Positions 42,117-50,348 of a stretch of DNA of 50,348 nucleotides are shown piece by piece. Source of the DNA: Anaerolineales bacterium (GTDB lineage Bacteria > Chloroflexota > Anaerolineae > Anaerolineales > Villigracilaceae); NCBI GenBank assembly GCA_014379595.1, contig JACMLM010000005.1:1-50348 (forward strand), given 5' to 3'. Numbering within the stretch: the stretch's first letter is position 1; each line of letters begins with the position of its first letter. Under the pieces are notes generated by a model. It was given only the letters and a program-made list of their open reading frames with translations, searched no databases and had not been told where the DNA came from. The translations under genes and the position numbers were made by a program.

Positions 42117-42983
42117 CTATCCATTAATGACTTCGCCCCCATTTGGATGCAAAACCTGGCCGGTCATGTAAGAGGCATCGTCAGAGGCGAGGAATACAAA
42201 GCAAGGCGCAACTTCGGCGGGTTGGCCGGCGCGTTCCATGGGTACGTCACTGCCGAAGGTGGCTACCTTTTTAGCAGAAAACGTAGCAGGTATAAGCGGA
42301 GTCCAGATCGGCCCTGGCGCCACTGCATTAACACGAATCTTTTTGGTAGCCAGGTTTAGAGCCAGTGAACGTGTGAAAGAAACAATCGCACCTTTTGTAG
42401 ATGAATAATCCAGCAGATACGGGCTGCCGCGATAAGCTGTGACCGAGGTAGTGTTAATGATCGAACTGCCTTTCTTTAAATGCGGAAGTGCGGCCTTTGT
42501 CATAAAGAAATAGGAGTAAATATTGGTGCGGAAGGTTTTATCCAACTGTCTGGCCGTTATTTTCTCAATACTCTTCTGCGGATATTGAACAGCCGCGTTA
42601 TTTATCAATACATCCACCCGCTTAAACTCATTCATGGTACGTTTTATTGCCTGTATACAGAATTTTTCATTGCCGATGTCACCTGCAATCGTGAGGCAGC
42701 GGCAGCCTTCCTGCTCCACCTGACGTTTCGTTTCTTTCGCATCTGCATGTTCATTAAGATAAACGATGACGACATGTGCACCTTCTTTTGCAAATGCGAT
42801 TGCAGCCGCGCGCCCAATGCCGCTATCGCCACCGGTAATTAGTGCAACTTTATCTTTTAATTTTTCACTCGAATTCTCAGAGCTTTCAGATATAGGCACA
42901 GGCCGCATTTTAGATTCCAGGCCAGGTTGTCGGCTTTGATGCTGAGGCGGACGCAGCACTTTCTTCTTCGCTGTTTTTGTCAT
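42117..42983 (-). CDS. SDR oxidoreductase, general stress protein 39-like
   Basis: A 288-residue short-chain dehydrogenase with an extended basic N-terminus. The cofactor motif is ALITGGDSGIGRAAAIAF, followed by NNAAVQYP, the catalytic Ser region NTTSVTAYRG, YSSTKGAIVSFTRSLA (YxxxK) and VAPGPIWTPLIP. The ending YMTGQVLHPNGGEV is typical of the Bacillus YdaD/YhdF (GSP39) group. The substrate is unknown. It probably belongs with the stress genes around it; the gap to the upstream gene holds a hairpin. Confidence 0.86.
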   Translation of the reverse strand: MTKTAKKKVLRPPQHQSRQPGLESKMRPVPISESSENSSEKLKDKVALITGGDSGIGRAAAIAFAKEGAHVVIVYLNEHADAKETKRQVEQEGCRCLTIAGDIGNEKFCIQAIKRTMNEFKRVDVLINNAAVQYPQKSIEKITARQLDKTFRTNIYSYFFMTKAALPHLKKGSSIINTTSVTAYRGSPYLLDYSSTKGAIVSFTRSLALNLATKKIRVNAVAPGPIWTPLIPATFSAKKVATFGSDVPMERAGQPAEVAPCFVFLASDDASYMTGQVLHPNGGEVING

Positions 42984-43026
42984 AAAACCTCCAGTATTTG
43001 TATTTCCAGTTGGCAGCTGATAACAA

Positions 43027-43063
43027 ATGGCCTTGAGACTGCTAAGACAGCGCTCAAGGCCAT
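43027..43063 (-). terminator. Hairpin after the GSP17M-like gene
   Basis: ATGGCCTTGAG (43027-43037) pairs with CTCAAGGCCAT (43053-43063). On the minus strand it is followed by TTGTTATC. It separates the GSP17M-like gene from the SDR gene; termination may be partial. Confidence 0.6.
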
Positions 43064-43101
43064 ATTAAATTTCATCCTTTAGCTATGTTTATACGATTTT
43101 T

Positions 43102-43656
43102 TTAAACATAAGCGTTGTGAGCTTCAGTAAATGCACTGCTGCCTTCAGTTTGTTGGGTGTGACTGTAGGAATGTTTTTCCTGCCCGCCTGCTCCACGCAA
43201 GATTGCTCTGATCCGAAATTCATTCTGCTCATCTGTATCTACGGTTACAAGAATGTCGCCTTGCTTAACACAGTTCGCATAGAATGCAGCATCTTCTTGA
43301 GAGAGACCTAAAATAATTAATGTGTTTTGAAGGGGTTCTCCTGCCAAACCAGCTTTGTTACTACCTGTTGGAGTAGTACCGAGTGTAGTGAATAAAGTAC
43401 TTGCCAAAGTACCGGTGACAATGACAGGGCCAAAGTCTGGCACAATAAAAGCACTTAGGCTTGATAAAATACCAATCAGACCCCCGTTACTGGTACTTGT
43501 TAAAGCACCAATACCGGCAATTGTTTCAGAATTGATGGCATCTCTATCAAGTGCAACCACGCTAACTTGCCCGCTATCCACTCCATAATCTTCCAAGACT
43601 TCAATGGCCCAGTCTACCTTACTGTAACGATCAAAGAGTCCCACTACCATGTTCAT
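43102..43656 (-). CDS. General stress protein 17M-like protein
   Basis: A 184-residue protein. The N-terminus MVVGLFDRYSKVDWAIEVLEDYGVD is the alpha-beta start of the GSP17M/DUF1269-like family. A Gly/Ala/Thr-rich hydrophobic stretch (about 48-95) is followed by a second alpha-beta unit (LGLSQEDAAFYANCVKQGDILVTV) and a polar tail. AAAAGGAGACTTAT is a strong ribosome site. Upstream lie a perfect palindrome at 43718 and two copies of GTTTTTATTTAGG. It is probably stress-induced; the function is unknown. Confidence 0.72.
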   Translation of the reverse strand: MNMVVGLFDRYSKVDWAIEVLEDYGVDSGQVSVVALDRDAINSETIAGIGALTSTSNGGLIGILSSLSAFIVPDFGPVIVTGTLASTLFTTLGTTPTGSNKAGLAGEPLQNTLIILGLSQEDAAFYANCVKQGDILVTVDTDEQNEFRIRAILRGAGGQEKHSYSHTQQTEGSSAFTEAHNAYV

Positions 43657-43717
43657 ATAAGTCTCCTTTTAAACCAGTCAACAGTTGAATTTCGGCATGT
43701 ATTCTCAAAAGCTGCCG

Positions 43718-43785
43718 GGCACTGCAGTGCCAGCATAATAGCATGGGCTTCCTAAATAAAAACCAAAACTCGCCTAAATAAAAAC
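43718..43785 (-). promoter_or_regulatory. Repeated promoter-like block and palindrome upstream of the GSP17M-like gene
   Basis: On the minus strand GTTTTTATTTAGG occurs twice, 22 bp apart (43785-43773 and 43763-43751). The second is followed by AAGCCCATGCTATTATG, which aligns with the block before csbD at 48535-48565. The perfect 14-bp palindrome GGCACTGCAGTGCC (43718-43731) lies just downstream and may be an operator. Confidence 0.5.
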
Positions 43786-43789
43786 GAAA

Positions 43790-43831
43790 AATAGTTTGGA
43801 CCTGCCTTTCTTTAAGGAGGCCCAAACTATT
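43790..43831 (-). terminator. Terminator of the multi-GAF kinase gene
   Basis: AATAGTTTGG (43790-43799) pairs with CCAAACTATT (43822-43831), with further pairing inside. On the minus strand it is followed by TTTCGTTTTTATTT. Confidence 0.8.
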
Positions 43832-43873
43832 GACAGTAAAGATTGGCTATTAATTTTTACATTCCCATACGTG

Positions 43874-46800
43874 TTAAACGGCGGTGGGCAGGGTAAAAGA
43901 CATGGTATTCCCTGTTTCACCTACATGATCATCCACCCAAATGTGCCCGCCATGTGCTTCGATCAAACCGCGGCATATGGCAAGCCCCAACCCTGCACCC
44001 TGAGTCTTGAACCTTTCATATTCAAGTTGGTGAAAAGCTTCAAATACACGGCTGTGTGCCTCAGCTGGAATCCCCATGCCTTCATCTGTCACGCTAACTT
44101 TGATAAATTGATCAGATAATTTGGCAACGGAGATGGTGATGGTGGTATTCTGAGGCGAATACTTGGCCGAGTTATTCACTAAATTGGTGATAACCTGTGA
44201 AATGCGCATCACGTCTACATTGATGGCTGGCAGGTCAGGCGCTGGTTCTTCAATCACCAGCTGATGATTGTTCGTTAAAGAACTGAGCTGGGCCATGGAT
44301 ATGGAAAGGATCTCGTTCCACTTCACAGGCCGAGGAGATATCTGTATTGAACCGGCTTCCAACCTGGATAAGTTGAGAAGCTGCTCGATCAATTCAGCTA
44401 GTTTATCCGCTTCGGAGCTAATCGTTTCAATAAAATCTCTTTGGTTCTCCGGCTTCCATTCCACATCGTCTGCCAGCAGCGTAGTGGAAAAGCCTTTAAT
44501 GGATGTGAGCGGCGTGCGCAGTTCGTGCGAGATCATTGCCAGGAATTTCAACTTTAAGTTATTGGCTTCTTCGGCTTCCTTGCGTGCCTCAGCTTCGACT
44601 TTCAATAAGATGAAATTGTGAATTCCCATTGCTACTTCGTCTATCAATCCCTCCAAATGCTGCATCTCGTCTGCATCGATTTCGACCACCTGATCAAAGT
44701 GTAATGAAATCATTCCGTACCACTCCCCGCCGGCAACCAAGGGGAAAAGAATACTGCCAACTACGCCTATATTGACCAAACGGTTACGCATCACTTCATT
44801 TACGCGAGGATCAGAAAGAATATCTTCAATGATCAGCGGCTTATCGCGAGAGTATGGCTCAAACAACCCATATTCTGTTAATGTCATCTCCTGACCGATA
44901 TAAAGCAAAGTTTCGGGGTTTTTATTCCAAGCATTCAAAATTGTACAGGATACAGGAAGAGGTCCATCTTTAGGCCAGGACCGATCAAAAACAGCAATAG
45001 ACGCGCGGATGGTTGAACTAAGATAACTGCTGGATAGTAAAGCCTGCAGCAACTCTTTTGGTGTATTTACCAGCCCCATGGTCTGGCTGATCTCATACAA
45101 TTCTCGGATCTTCTGCACATAGGAACGCAGGGATTCATCTGCCAGCTCGCGCTCAAAGACCTCACGCTGCAATCTTTGATTGGCATTCTCCAGTTGACGG
45201 GTACGTTCAAGGACGCGCTGCTCCAGATCGATATTCAACTGTCGAAACTGTTCTTCAGCACGCTTTCTTTCATCAATTTCATCGCTCAAACGAAGATTGG
45301 TACTTTGAAGCTGTGTTGTACGCCGACGTACCCTCTCTTCCAAATCATTATTCAATTGCTGCGATTCCTCATACAAGCGGGCATTATCAAGTTCGAAGGC
45401 TGCGCGATTTGCGAGCTCTTTTGTTAAGGCCAGATCGTCGGCTGTGTAATAATGATCAGACTCAGCCCATATCAGCGAAAGTGTTCCCAAACTATGGCCT
45501 CGTGCGGTAAGTGGAACGATGATGACAGAAGCTATTTTGAGTTTACGCACCAACTCACGAAGCTCTTCGGAGGGCACGGCCTGAATCATCTCCTCCGTGA
45601 CTACGGGTGTATATTGAGCCTCATTCGTACGAACAACCTGATAGGCACCCCCCGGTGCATCTGGGTCAGGAGGAAAACGTTGATATAGTTCATGCGCCCA
45701 CTCGACCATTTGCGGGTCAGGGTGAACCACTGCCACACGTTGTAATTTATTATTATCATCCAGAAGATCAATGGCGCACCAATCCGCAAGGCTGGGCACA
45801 ATAATATTAGCAAGGTTGTTAAGCCTGGCTTTATAAGCAAGATCCTGCGTCATCATCTGACTGGCCTCAGCCAATAAACGCTGACCCAATTCAGCACGTT
45901 TAAGATTGGTGATGTCGTGGAACATGTTGACCGCCATCATCACCTGGCCTTCTTCATTTTTAACAGGTTGTGCCTTCACTACAGACCAACGTTCTTCACC
46001 AGTCTTCAAAACTTTAAAACGGATCGTCATAGGCAAAGGTGACTCTCCGCGCAAAGCCAACCGGCCTGGTAACTTATCCATCGTCATCTGTTGACCAGAC
46101 TCGTCAAATATCTTAAACATGGATGCAATGCTTTCAAGCGGTGCACTGATGAACTCGTTGGCATCGGCAAACCCGACAGTACGGGCAGCGGCATCATTGG
46201 CATAAATTAATTGTCCATATTTGTTTTGTGCAGTGATACCATCAGCAATGCCGTCGAGAATGACACTGATCTGGTTGCGTGACAGCCGTAATTCCTGCTC
46301 AAGATATTTATGTTGAATCGCTGCTGCGAAAACGTGCGCCACCCCTTGCATGAATTGCAAGTCATCCTGGGTGAAATTACGGCGTTCCGTACTATGAGCT
46401 TCGAGCAAGCCAAAAGCTCGTAAAGGACCCGAAATTACCATACTCATTCCACTAATGATCTTGTTTTCCACTAAAAGAGGGTCAGCCTGAAAACGGGTCT
46501 CATTACTTAAATCGAGGATGCTGATCGGCTGATTTTGAGACAATACATAACTGGATAACGAATCAGGCTTCAGGTCCAGAAACGATTGCCCGACTGCCAC
46601 TTTATCCTTCCAACCCACGCTGGTGCGAAATAGCATCTGTTGCTTTTCAGTAAGGATCTCTAAAATATGACAGAACTCTACAGATAATACTTCTGAGATA
46701 TCAGCGCACGCCTCATCTAGAAGCTCTTGAAGATCCATATCTAATAGTGCGTTTTTACTTAATTTTGTGAGGACAGCCTGTTGCCGCATCTGCATGACCC

Positions 46801-47518
46801 GCCTGTCTTCGGCATATTCACGCGCCATAAATTCGCCGATCTGGCTCGCAAACGCCTCAAACATATTAAGCAGGTCTTCTGTAGGAGGGGCAATATAATG
46901 GTTGAATAATTCCATCACCCCGAGAACTTCGCCCGCACCCTTTCTGAGGGGAAATGAAACTACGCTGTTAAACCCGCTGTTAATGGCAGCCTGTTTACGT
47001 GGAAAATTAGTTTGAGCGGTGTGATCTGAAAGCCAAAGTGGTTTATTAGCGAGATATACTGAGCCAGGCAAAGCTTCACCGGGCGCAGGGAATAATTCCC
47101 TGCTGGCATTAATTAATTCATCTGCTGAGATACCCGGCTTCTGCCACACATTTTCAACATATAGTCTATTTGCATCGGTGTCAAAAATCCAAAAGATGCC
47201 GAATTCCCAATCCATTTCCTTACAAATGACCTGTAAAACTTTAAGCGAAGCTTCGCTTATCCCGTTCGATTCTGAAAGGATGCGAGCAATGGAATATTGA
47301 AGTGCCAGATGCATTTCAATGTTTTTATGTTTTGTATTATCAGCAAGAGTTCTTTCTGCCTGAGCCTTGTTCAATTCTGTGGCTGAATCAACCATCTGTT
47401 TTAATGACTCGATCAATGCTTGATATTCATCAGAAGTTACTTGACTCTTTTCTCCCTTAAGACCAATGGTTTTTGCATGAAGAGCTTCAATTTGGGATTG
47501 GAGGCTTTCAATACTCAT
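43874..47518 (-). CDS. Multi-GAF/PAS soluble sensor histidine kinase
   Basis: A 1214-residue kinase without transmembrane segments. In order: N-terminal coiled coil (about 1-65), GAF (about 70-230), GAF (about 255-405), PAS (about 415-530, VILDGIADGITAQNKYGQLI), GAF (about 560-715), a long coiled coil (about 720-800, RVRRRTTQLQSTNLRLSDEI), GAF (about 810-970), HisKA with LAMISHELRTPLTSIKGF and an HATPase domain ending in GLGLAICRGLIEAHGG. Such stacking of sensor domains suggests integration of several cytoplasmic signals. A single-domain receiver gene diverges from it at 47969 and is a likely partner. Confidence 0.9.
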   Translation of the reverse strand: MSIESLQSQIEALHAKTIGLKGEKSQVTSDEYQALIESLKQMVDSATELNKAQAERTLADNTKHKNIEMHLALQYSIARILSESNGISEASLKVLQVICKEMDWEFGIFWIFDTDANRLYVENVWQKPGISADELINASRELFPAPGEALPGSVYLANKPLWLSDHTAQTNFPRKQAAINSGFNSVVSFPLRKGAGEVLGVMELFNHYIAPPTEDLLNMFEAFASQIGEFMAREYAEDRRVMQMRQQAVLTKLSKNALLDMDLQELLDEACADISEVLSVEFCHILEILTEKQQMLFRTSVGWKDKVAVGQSFLDLKPDSLSSYVLSQNQPISILDLSNETRFQADPLLVENKIISGMSMVISGPLRAFGLLEAHSTERRNFTQDDLQFMQGVAHVFAAAIQHKYLEQELRLSRNQISVILDGIADGITAQNKYGQLIYANDAAARTVGFADANEFISAPLESIASMFKIFDESGQQMTMDKLPGRLALRGESPLPMTIRFKVLKTGEERWSVVKAQPVKNEEGQVMMAVNMFHDITNLKRAELGQRLLAEASQMMTQDLAYKARLNNLANIIVPSLADWCAIDLLDDNNKLQRVAVVHPDPQMVEWAHELYQRFPPDPDAPGGAYQVVRTNEAQYTPVVTEEMIQAVPSEELRELVRKLKIASVIIVPLTARGHSLGTLSLIWAESDHYYTADDLALTKELANRAAFELDNARLYEESQQLNNDLEERVRRRTTQLQSTNLRLSDEIDERKRAEEQFRQLNIDLEQRVLERTRQLENANQRLQREVFERELADESLRSYVQKIRELYEISQTMGLVNTPKELLQALLSSSYLSSTIRASIAVFDRSWPKDGPLPVSCTILNAWNKNPETLLYIGQEMTLTEYGLFEPYSRDKPLIIEDILSDPRVNEVMRNRLVNIGVVGSILFPLVAGGEWYGMISLHFDQVVEIDADEMQHLEGLIDEVAMGIHNFILLKVEAEARKEAEEANNLKLKFLAMISHELRTPLTSIKGFSTTLLADDVEWKPENQRDFIETISSEADKLAELIEQLLNLSRLEAGSIQISPRPVKWNEILSISMAQLSSLTNNHQLVIEEPAPDLPAINVDVMRISQVITNLVNNSAKYSPQNTTITISVAKLSDQFIKVSVTDEGMGIPAEAHSRVFEAFHQLEYERFKTQGAGLGLAICRGLIEAHGGHIWVDDHVGETGNTMSFTLPTAV

Positions 47519-47968
47519 GATGATTCTTCCTCGGTTTGTACATGAAAATGGCAGAACTGAGAAGATTCATACTCCTCGTCAAACATATGGAAGCTGAACA
47601 GTGAAATCATGCCTACTATAGTCCAACATCTTACAATAATACAGGCTAATTATATATTTTTCAAGTAATTTTTTAGGTTTTATTTAGGTTAGCGATGGGA
47701 CACCTTTAGCATAAAAGTGTTATTCTATTTGCAAATTACATTCTCTTTACATACAAGCAAAATAATCATATCATAATGGATGGTTTTTAAAAATGGCAAC
47801 CAGGTCAAAGAGCAAATGTAAGGCACAGAATTTTAGAAACATATTCCCATTGCATATAAAAACATATGATGTTTTCTTTGAAGGGTCGTGTTTTCATATG
47901 CGACAAGGAACAGGCACTGGATGCAAATCACCTCGCAAGATGTTAATATTGCAATAAACAAACTTCCC
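47519..47968. other. Intergenic region between divergent kinase and receiver genes
   Basis: About 450 nt without a convincing gene. It contains GGTTTTATTTAGG (47676-47688), one T shorter than the element found before csbD and the GSP17M-like gene, followed by TTAGCGATGGGAC. In-frame start codons upstream of the receiver gene (GTG 47888, ATG 47921) could lengthen that protein, but they lack family similarity. Confidence 0.45.
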
Positions 47969-48340
47969 ATGTCAACCATTCTAGTAGTTGAAGATGAGCC
48001 TAATGTACGCAAGTTGGTTGTTATTAATCTTATTAAGCGTGGTTATCAAGTACGGGAAGCTGAGAATGGCACACAGGCACTTCAGCTTATACGTCATCAA
48101 AAACCTTCGCTCCTGATCCTTGATATCAAATTACCTGACCTCACGGGTTGGGACATTCTGGATAATATTACAAACGACCCTGCCATGTCAGTAGATTTCC
48201 CAGTGCTGGTGATGACAGCCTCTCCCATAGATCAGGCTGATGCTCTACTTAAATATAAGTGCATCGTTCAAATTTTGATCAAACCCTTTAATATAGATAT
48301 GCTGATCACAGCCATTCAAAGAGCATTACCTAAGAGTTAA
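47969..48340 (+). CDS. Single-domain response regulator (receiver only)
   Basis: A 123-residue CheY-like protein from MSTILVVEDEPNVRKLVVIN, chosen because the receivers at 24768 and 40049 start the same way; ATG 47921 has a somewhat better ribosome site. Phosphoacceptor D52 in LLILDIKLPDLTGW, Thr in LVMTAS and Lys in LIKPFN are all present. With no output domain it may act through protein contacts, most simply as a relay partner of the divergent multi-GAF kinase. Confidence 0.85.
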   Translation: MSTILVVEDEPNVRKLVVINLIKRGYQVREAENGTQALQLIRHQKPSLLILDIKLPDLTGWDILDNITNDPAMSVDFPVLVMTASPIDQADALLKYKCIVQILIKPFNIDMLITAIQRALPKS

Positions 48341-48454
48341 GAAAGACAAAATCTTGAAGTAAATACCGTTTGTTCCGTCAAGCAGTTGTACTGCTGACGG
48401 TTCGGCACGCCTCGAGAACTGCTAAATAAACTTCATAAGTAAGTACCTAATTTT

Positions 48455-48498
48455 AAAAACGAATACCCAGCCAGAAAACGGCTGGGTATTCGTTTTTT
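48455..48498 (+). terminator. Rho-independent terminator
   Basis: An 18-bp perfect stem, AAAAACGAATACCCAGCC with its complement, around AGAAAAC, followed by T. It ends the receiver transcript. Confidence 0.88.
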
Positions 48499-48530
48499 GG
48501 ACCCATGATTTTAGAGCTTTTTTATAACAG

Positions 48531-48565
48531 GTTTGGTTTTTTTTTAGGTAGGGCATGTTATCTTG
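48531..48565 (+). promoter_or_regulatory. Promoter-like block upstream of csbD
   Basis: GTTTGG (48531-48536) and GGGCAT (48551-48556) are 14 nt apart, resembling the -35 and -10 of the Bacillus general stress factor SigB. The block GGTTTTTTTTTAGG (48535-48548) plus TAGGGCATGTTATCTTG aligns with the block before the GSP17M-like gene. Which sigma factor reads it in this organism is unknown. Confidence 0.5.
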
Positions 48566-48623
48566 TAATTAAAGCATGATCTTTACCAACGATCATACAT
48601 TTTAAACTAAAAAGGAGACTATC

Positions 48624-48842
48624 ATGAACGAAGATATCTTTAAAGGAAAATGGAAGCAAATTCGTGGCAAGGCCAAGGAATGGTGGGCTGATCTGACAGA
48701 TGATGATCTGGACAAAATTGATGGCCGCTGGGATCAATTGGTCGGTAAAGTGCAGGAACGCTATGGCTATACAAAAGAAGAGGCCCTAGCCGAAGTTGAG
48801 TCCCATATGCATGAATTTGAAAGCGAGCCGCATACCCACTAA
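48624..48842 (+). CDS. csbD: CsbD family stress protein
   Basis: A 72-residue highly charged protein, normal length for CsbD: MNEDIFKGKWKQIRGKAKEW, then ADLTDDDLDKIDGRWDQLVG and RYGYTKEEALAEVESHM. The C-terminus is His/Glu-rich. AAAAAGGAGACTATC is a strong ribosome site. The biochemical role of the family is unknown; it is a marker of general stress response. A related but extended copy lies at 41259. Confidence 0.92.
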   Translation: MNEDIFKGKWKQIRGKAKEWWADLTDDDLDKIDGRWDQLVGKVQERYGYTKEEALAEVESHMHEFESEPHTH

Positions 48843-48888
48843 AATTATGCTTCTTTTTATTCTGCTAAATAAAAGGAAGCAAACAACT

Positions 48889-48930
48889 TAACTTACAGAT
48901 GGAATCTAATCAGATTCCATCTGTAAGTTA
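48889..48930. repeat. 19-bp perfect inverted repeat after csbD
   Basis: TAACTTACAGATGGAATCT (48889-48907) and its exact complement (48912-48930) around AATC. There is no T-run after it. A weaker hairpin TGCTTC...GAAGCA precedes it at about 48848-48881. It may terminate csbD or protect the mRNA 3' end, or be an operator for the next gene. Confidence 0.55.
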
Positions 48931-48977
48931 ATATCGCATATAGCATCAGACAAATTTTCGAAAAGGCCGATCATGAA

Positions 48978-49880
48978 ATGAATTTAAAAACCATATGGGA
49001 ATTGATTAAAACCTCCCTTCAGGAATGGAGCAAAGATAAAGCATCCCGCCTGGCTGCTGCTCTGGCTTACTATACTATTTTTTCGATCGCGCCATTACTT
49101 ATGATTGCTGTAGGAATTGCAGGCTGGTTTTTTGACAGGACCACAGCACAAGGTCAACTAATTGATCAATTCAGCGGCTTGATCGGTACGCAGGGGGCGG
49201 AGATCATCCAAACGATGCTGGAAAGCGCTTCCGAACCTGCAGAGAGTGTTATCGCATCCATCGTTGGAATTATTATTCTGTTCTGGGGTGCCTCCGGTGT
49301 GTTCAATGCCATGCAGGATGCATTAAACACCATTTGGAACGTACCTGCGAAACCCAAACAAGGATTGTTGGAGCTTATTAAAAACCGTACGCTCTCATTC
49401 TCGATGGTATTAGCGATAGGGTTTTTGTTATTAGTGCTATTGGTTGTAAGCACTACGTTATCTGCATTGACCGCCTTTTTTAACGGCGATGCGGAAAAGA
49501 TCTCTGTGGTAATGCAAGTCGTTAATTTTTTGGTTTCCTTTGGAGTCACCACGTTACTATTTGCATTGATCTTCAAGATCGTACCCGATGTAGAAATTGC
49601 CTGGCGTAATGTGTGGATCGGTGCCGCGATCACATCCCTGCTATTTTCTATTGGAAAATTAGCGATCGGCACTTATCTGGGAAATGGCAGTGTCACTTCA
49701 ACGTATGGCGCAGCCGGCTCTCTTGTGGTCATTTTGGTATGGGTTTATTACTCAGCTCAGATCCTGTTTCTAGGTGCAGAATTTACACAGGTGTACACCA
49801 ATATGTTTTCACCCAAGCCGAATCCTGATCAGTCTAGCGAAAATACAAATAGATTACTGAATGCCAAGGAAACAACGTAA
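48978..49880 (+). CDS. YihY/BrkB family membrane protein
   Basis: A 300-residue protein with six predicted membrane helices. The start WELIKTSLQEWSKDKASRLAAALAYYTIFSIAPLL and the segments GIIILFWGASGVFNAMQDALN and TYGAAGSLVVILVWVYYSAQILFLGAEFTQVY are diagnostic when read in parts. The family was once annotated as RNase BN by mistake; the role is unknown. The ATG overlaps the stop of a two-codon ATGAAATGA, a possible translation-coupling curiosity. It is 2 nt upstream of the next gene. Confidence 0.9.
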   Translation: MNLKTIWELIKTSLQEWSKDKASRLAAALAYYTIFSIAPLLMIAVGIAGWFFDRTTAQGQLIDQFSGLIGTQGAEIIQTMLESASEPAESVIASIVGIIILFWGASGVFNAMQDALNTIWNVPAKPKQGLLELIKNRTLSFSMVLAIGFLLLVLLVVSTTLSALTAFFNGDAEKISVVMQVVNFLVSFGVTTLLFALIFKIVPDVEIAWRNVWIGAAITSLLFSIGKLAIGTYLGNGSVTSTYGAAGSLVVILVWVYYSAQILFLGAEFTQVYTNMFSPKPNPDQSSENTNRLLNAKETT

Positions 49881-49882
49881 CT

Positions 49883-50348
49883 GTGAATCAGAATATAACA
49901 TCGGCACCCCCCTCCTCATCTCCTCTTCCTGAATGGACTACTCATCGGGTGGTCGCTGCGACATTAAGCGTTCTCGCGATAGTAGCTGGGTTTTTATTAG
50001 TTTATCGCTTTCGAACACTCATTATCATTCTCTTCATAGGAGTGGTATTTAGTATTGCAATTGCTCCCATTGTAGATTGGCTGACCCAGCATCGCTTGCC
50101 GCGTTGGGTCAGTGTAATCCTTATCTACCTAACGTTATTAGGAGTCTTCGCGAGCCTTATCAGTTGGGCTGTTCCTCAAGTGATTGAACACTCCACGACA
50201 ACTATTCCTCTGATCGGAAGTTACTATCAAAATTTAAGAGCCAGCTTGAGCAACTCTTTCGATCCTTTAATACGTGAATTGGGGTGGCAGTTATCCCCCA
50301 GCTTTACCATAGAGCCTATCACAGATGCGCCGATAGCCGAGACTAATA
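49883..50348 (+). CDS. AI-2E family transporter, N-terminal part (runs off window)
   Basis: From a GTG start after AAGGAA the frame stays open for 155 codons to the end of the window. The protein has a polar N-terminus, then hydrophobic helices (VVAATLSVLAIVAGFLLVY; TLIIILFIGVVFSIAIAPIV) and the stretch DWLTQHRLPRWVSVILIYL, typical of PF01594 AI-2E/YhhT-type permeases. The C-terminal two thirds are missing. It is cotranscribed with the YihY gene. Confidence 0.8.
   Translation, partial: MNQNITSAPPSSSPLPEWTTHRVVAATLSVLAIVAGFLLVYRFRTLIIILFIGVVFSIAIAPIVDWLTQHRLPRWVSVILIYLTLLGVFASLISWAVPQVIEHSTTTIPLIGSYYQNLRASLSNSFDPLIRELGWQLSPSFTIEPITDAPIAETN

Noticed and set aside
43751-43785. CRISPR-like direct repeat
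   Set aside because: Only two 13-bp units 22 bp apart, AT-rich, located in a promoter region; no cas genes are present.
1-50348. tRNA, rRNA, riboswitch or transposase genes
   Set aside because: None was recognised by eye on either strand; a covariance-model scan would be needed to exclude small RNA genes.

Overview
The window looks like chromosomal DNA of a bacterium of the Chloroflexota, most likely class Anaerolineae. This is inferred from gene content and style: Thr/Pro-rich linkers in exported proteins, Tat-exported L,D-transpeptidases in series, a DUF4349 lipoprotein, an adenylate cyclase fused to SRPBCC, and many dispersed palindromic repeats. No rRNA, tRNA, CRISPR array, transposase or phage gene was recognised.

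Layout. 1-1.6 kb: two minus-strand genes (a GGDEF protein and a SAP/DUF6434 protein) separated by a 130-bp structure that resembles an integron attC site. 1.6-5.8 kb: an SDR-type threonine dehydrogenase, a lipoprotein whose signal peptide is interrupted by nested repeats, an SPPY DNA methyltransferase and an unknown partner gene that may be a restriction enzyme, all among palindromic repeats. 5.8-10.8 kb: an amidase followed by four L,D-transpeptidases, a peptidoglycan-remodelling array. 10.9-13.7 kb: LURP-one protein, unknown protein, GH16-like lipoprotein, methyltransferase. 13.8-21.3 kb: the translation/transcription cluster nusA-ylxR-infB-rbfA-nrnA-like-truB-ribF, without rimP at its usual place. 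21.4-24.6 kb: DUF4349 lipoprotein, adenylate cyclase, small membrane protein.

24.7-33.8 kb is a phosphate/polyphosphate region: phoB-phoR type two-component genes converge on a five-gene minus-strand operon phoU-ppx-CHAD-sixA-ppk1. Three intergenic regions here carry TTAACA-like hexamers at exact 11-bp spacing, the layout of Pho boxes: before phoB, before phoU, and before an overlooked 35-codon membrane-protein gene that has its own terminator. A glycosyltransferase-like gene diverges from phoU.

34-39.8 kb: PHP phosphoesterase, SurE, an ABC-2 exporter pair and a DUF2207 membrane protein. 40-50.3 kb is a stress-response island: response regulator, two CsbD-like genes (one with a long C-terminal extension), a GlsB/YeaQ membrane protein, a GSP39-like SDR, a GSP17M-like protein, a very large soluble multi-GAF histidine kinase, a single-domain receiver, a YihY/BrkB membrane protein and the start of an AI-2E family transporter that runs off the window. 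Two of the stress genes share an approximately 31-bp upstream block that may be a common promoter.
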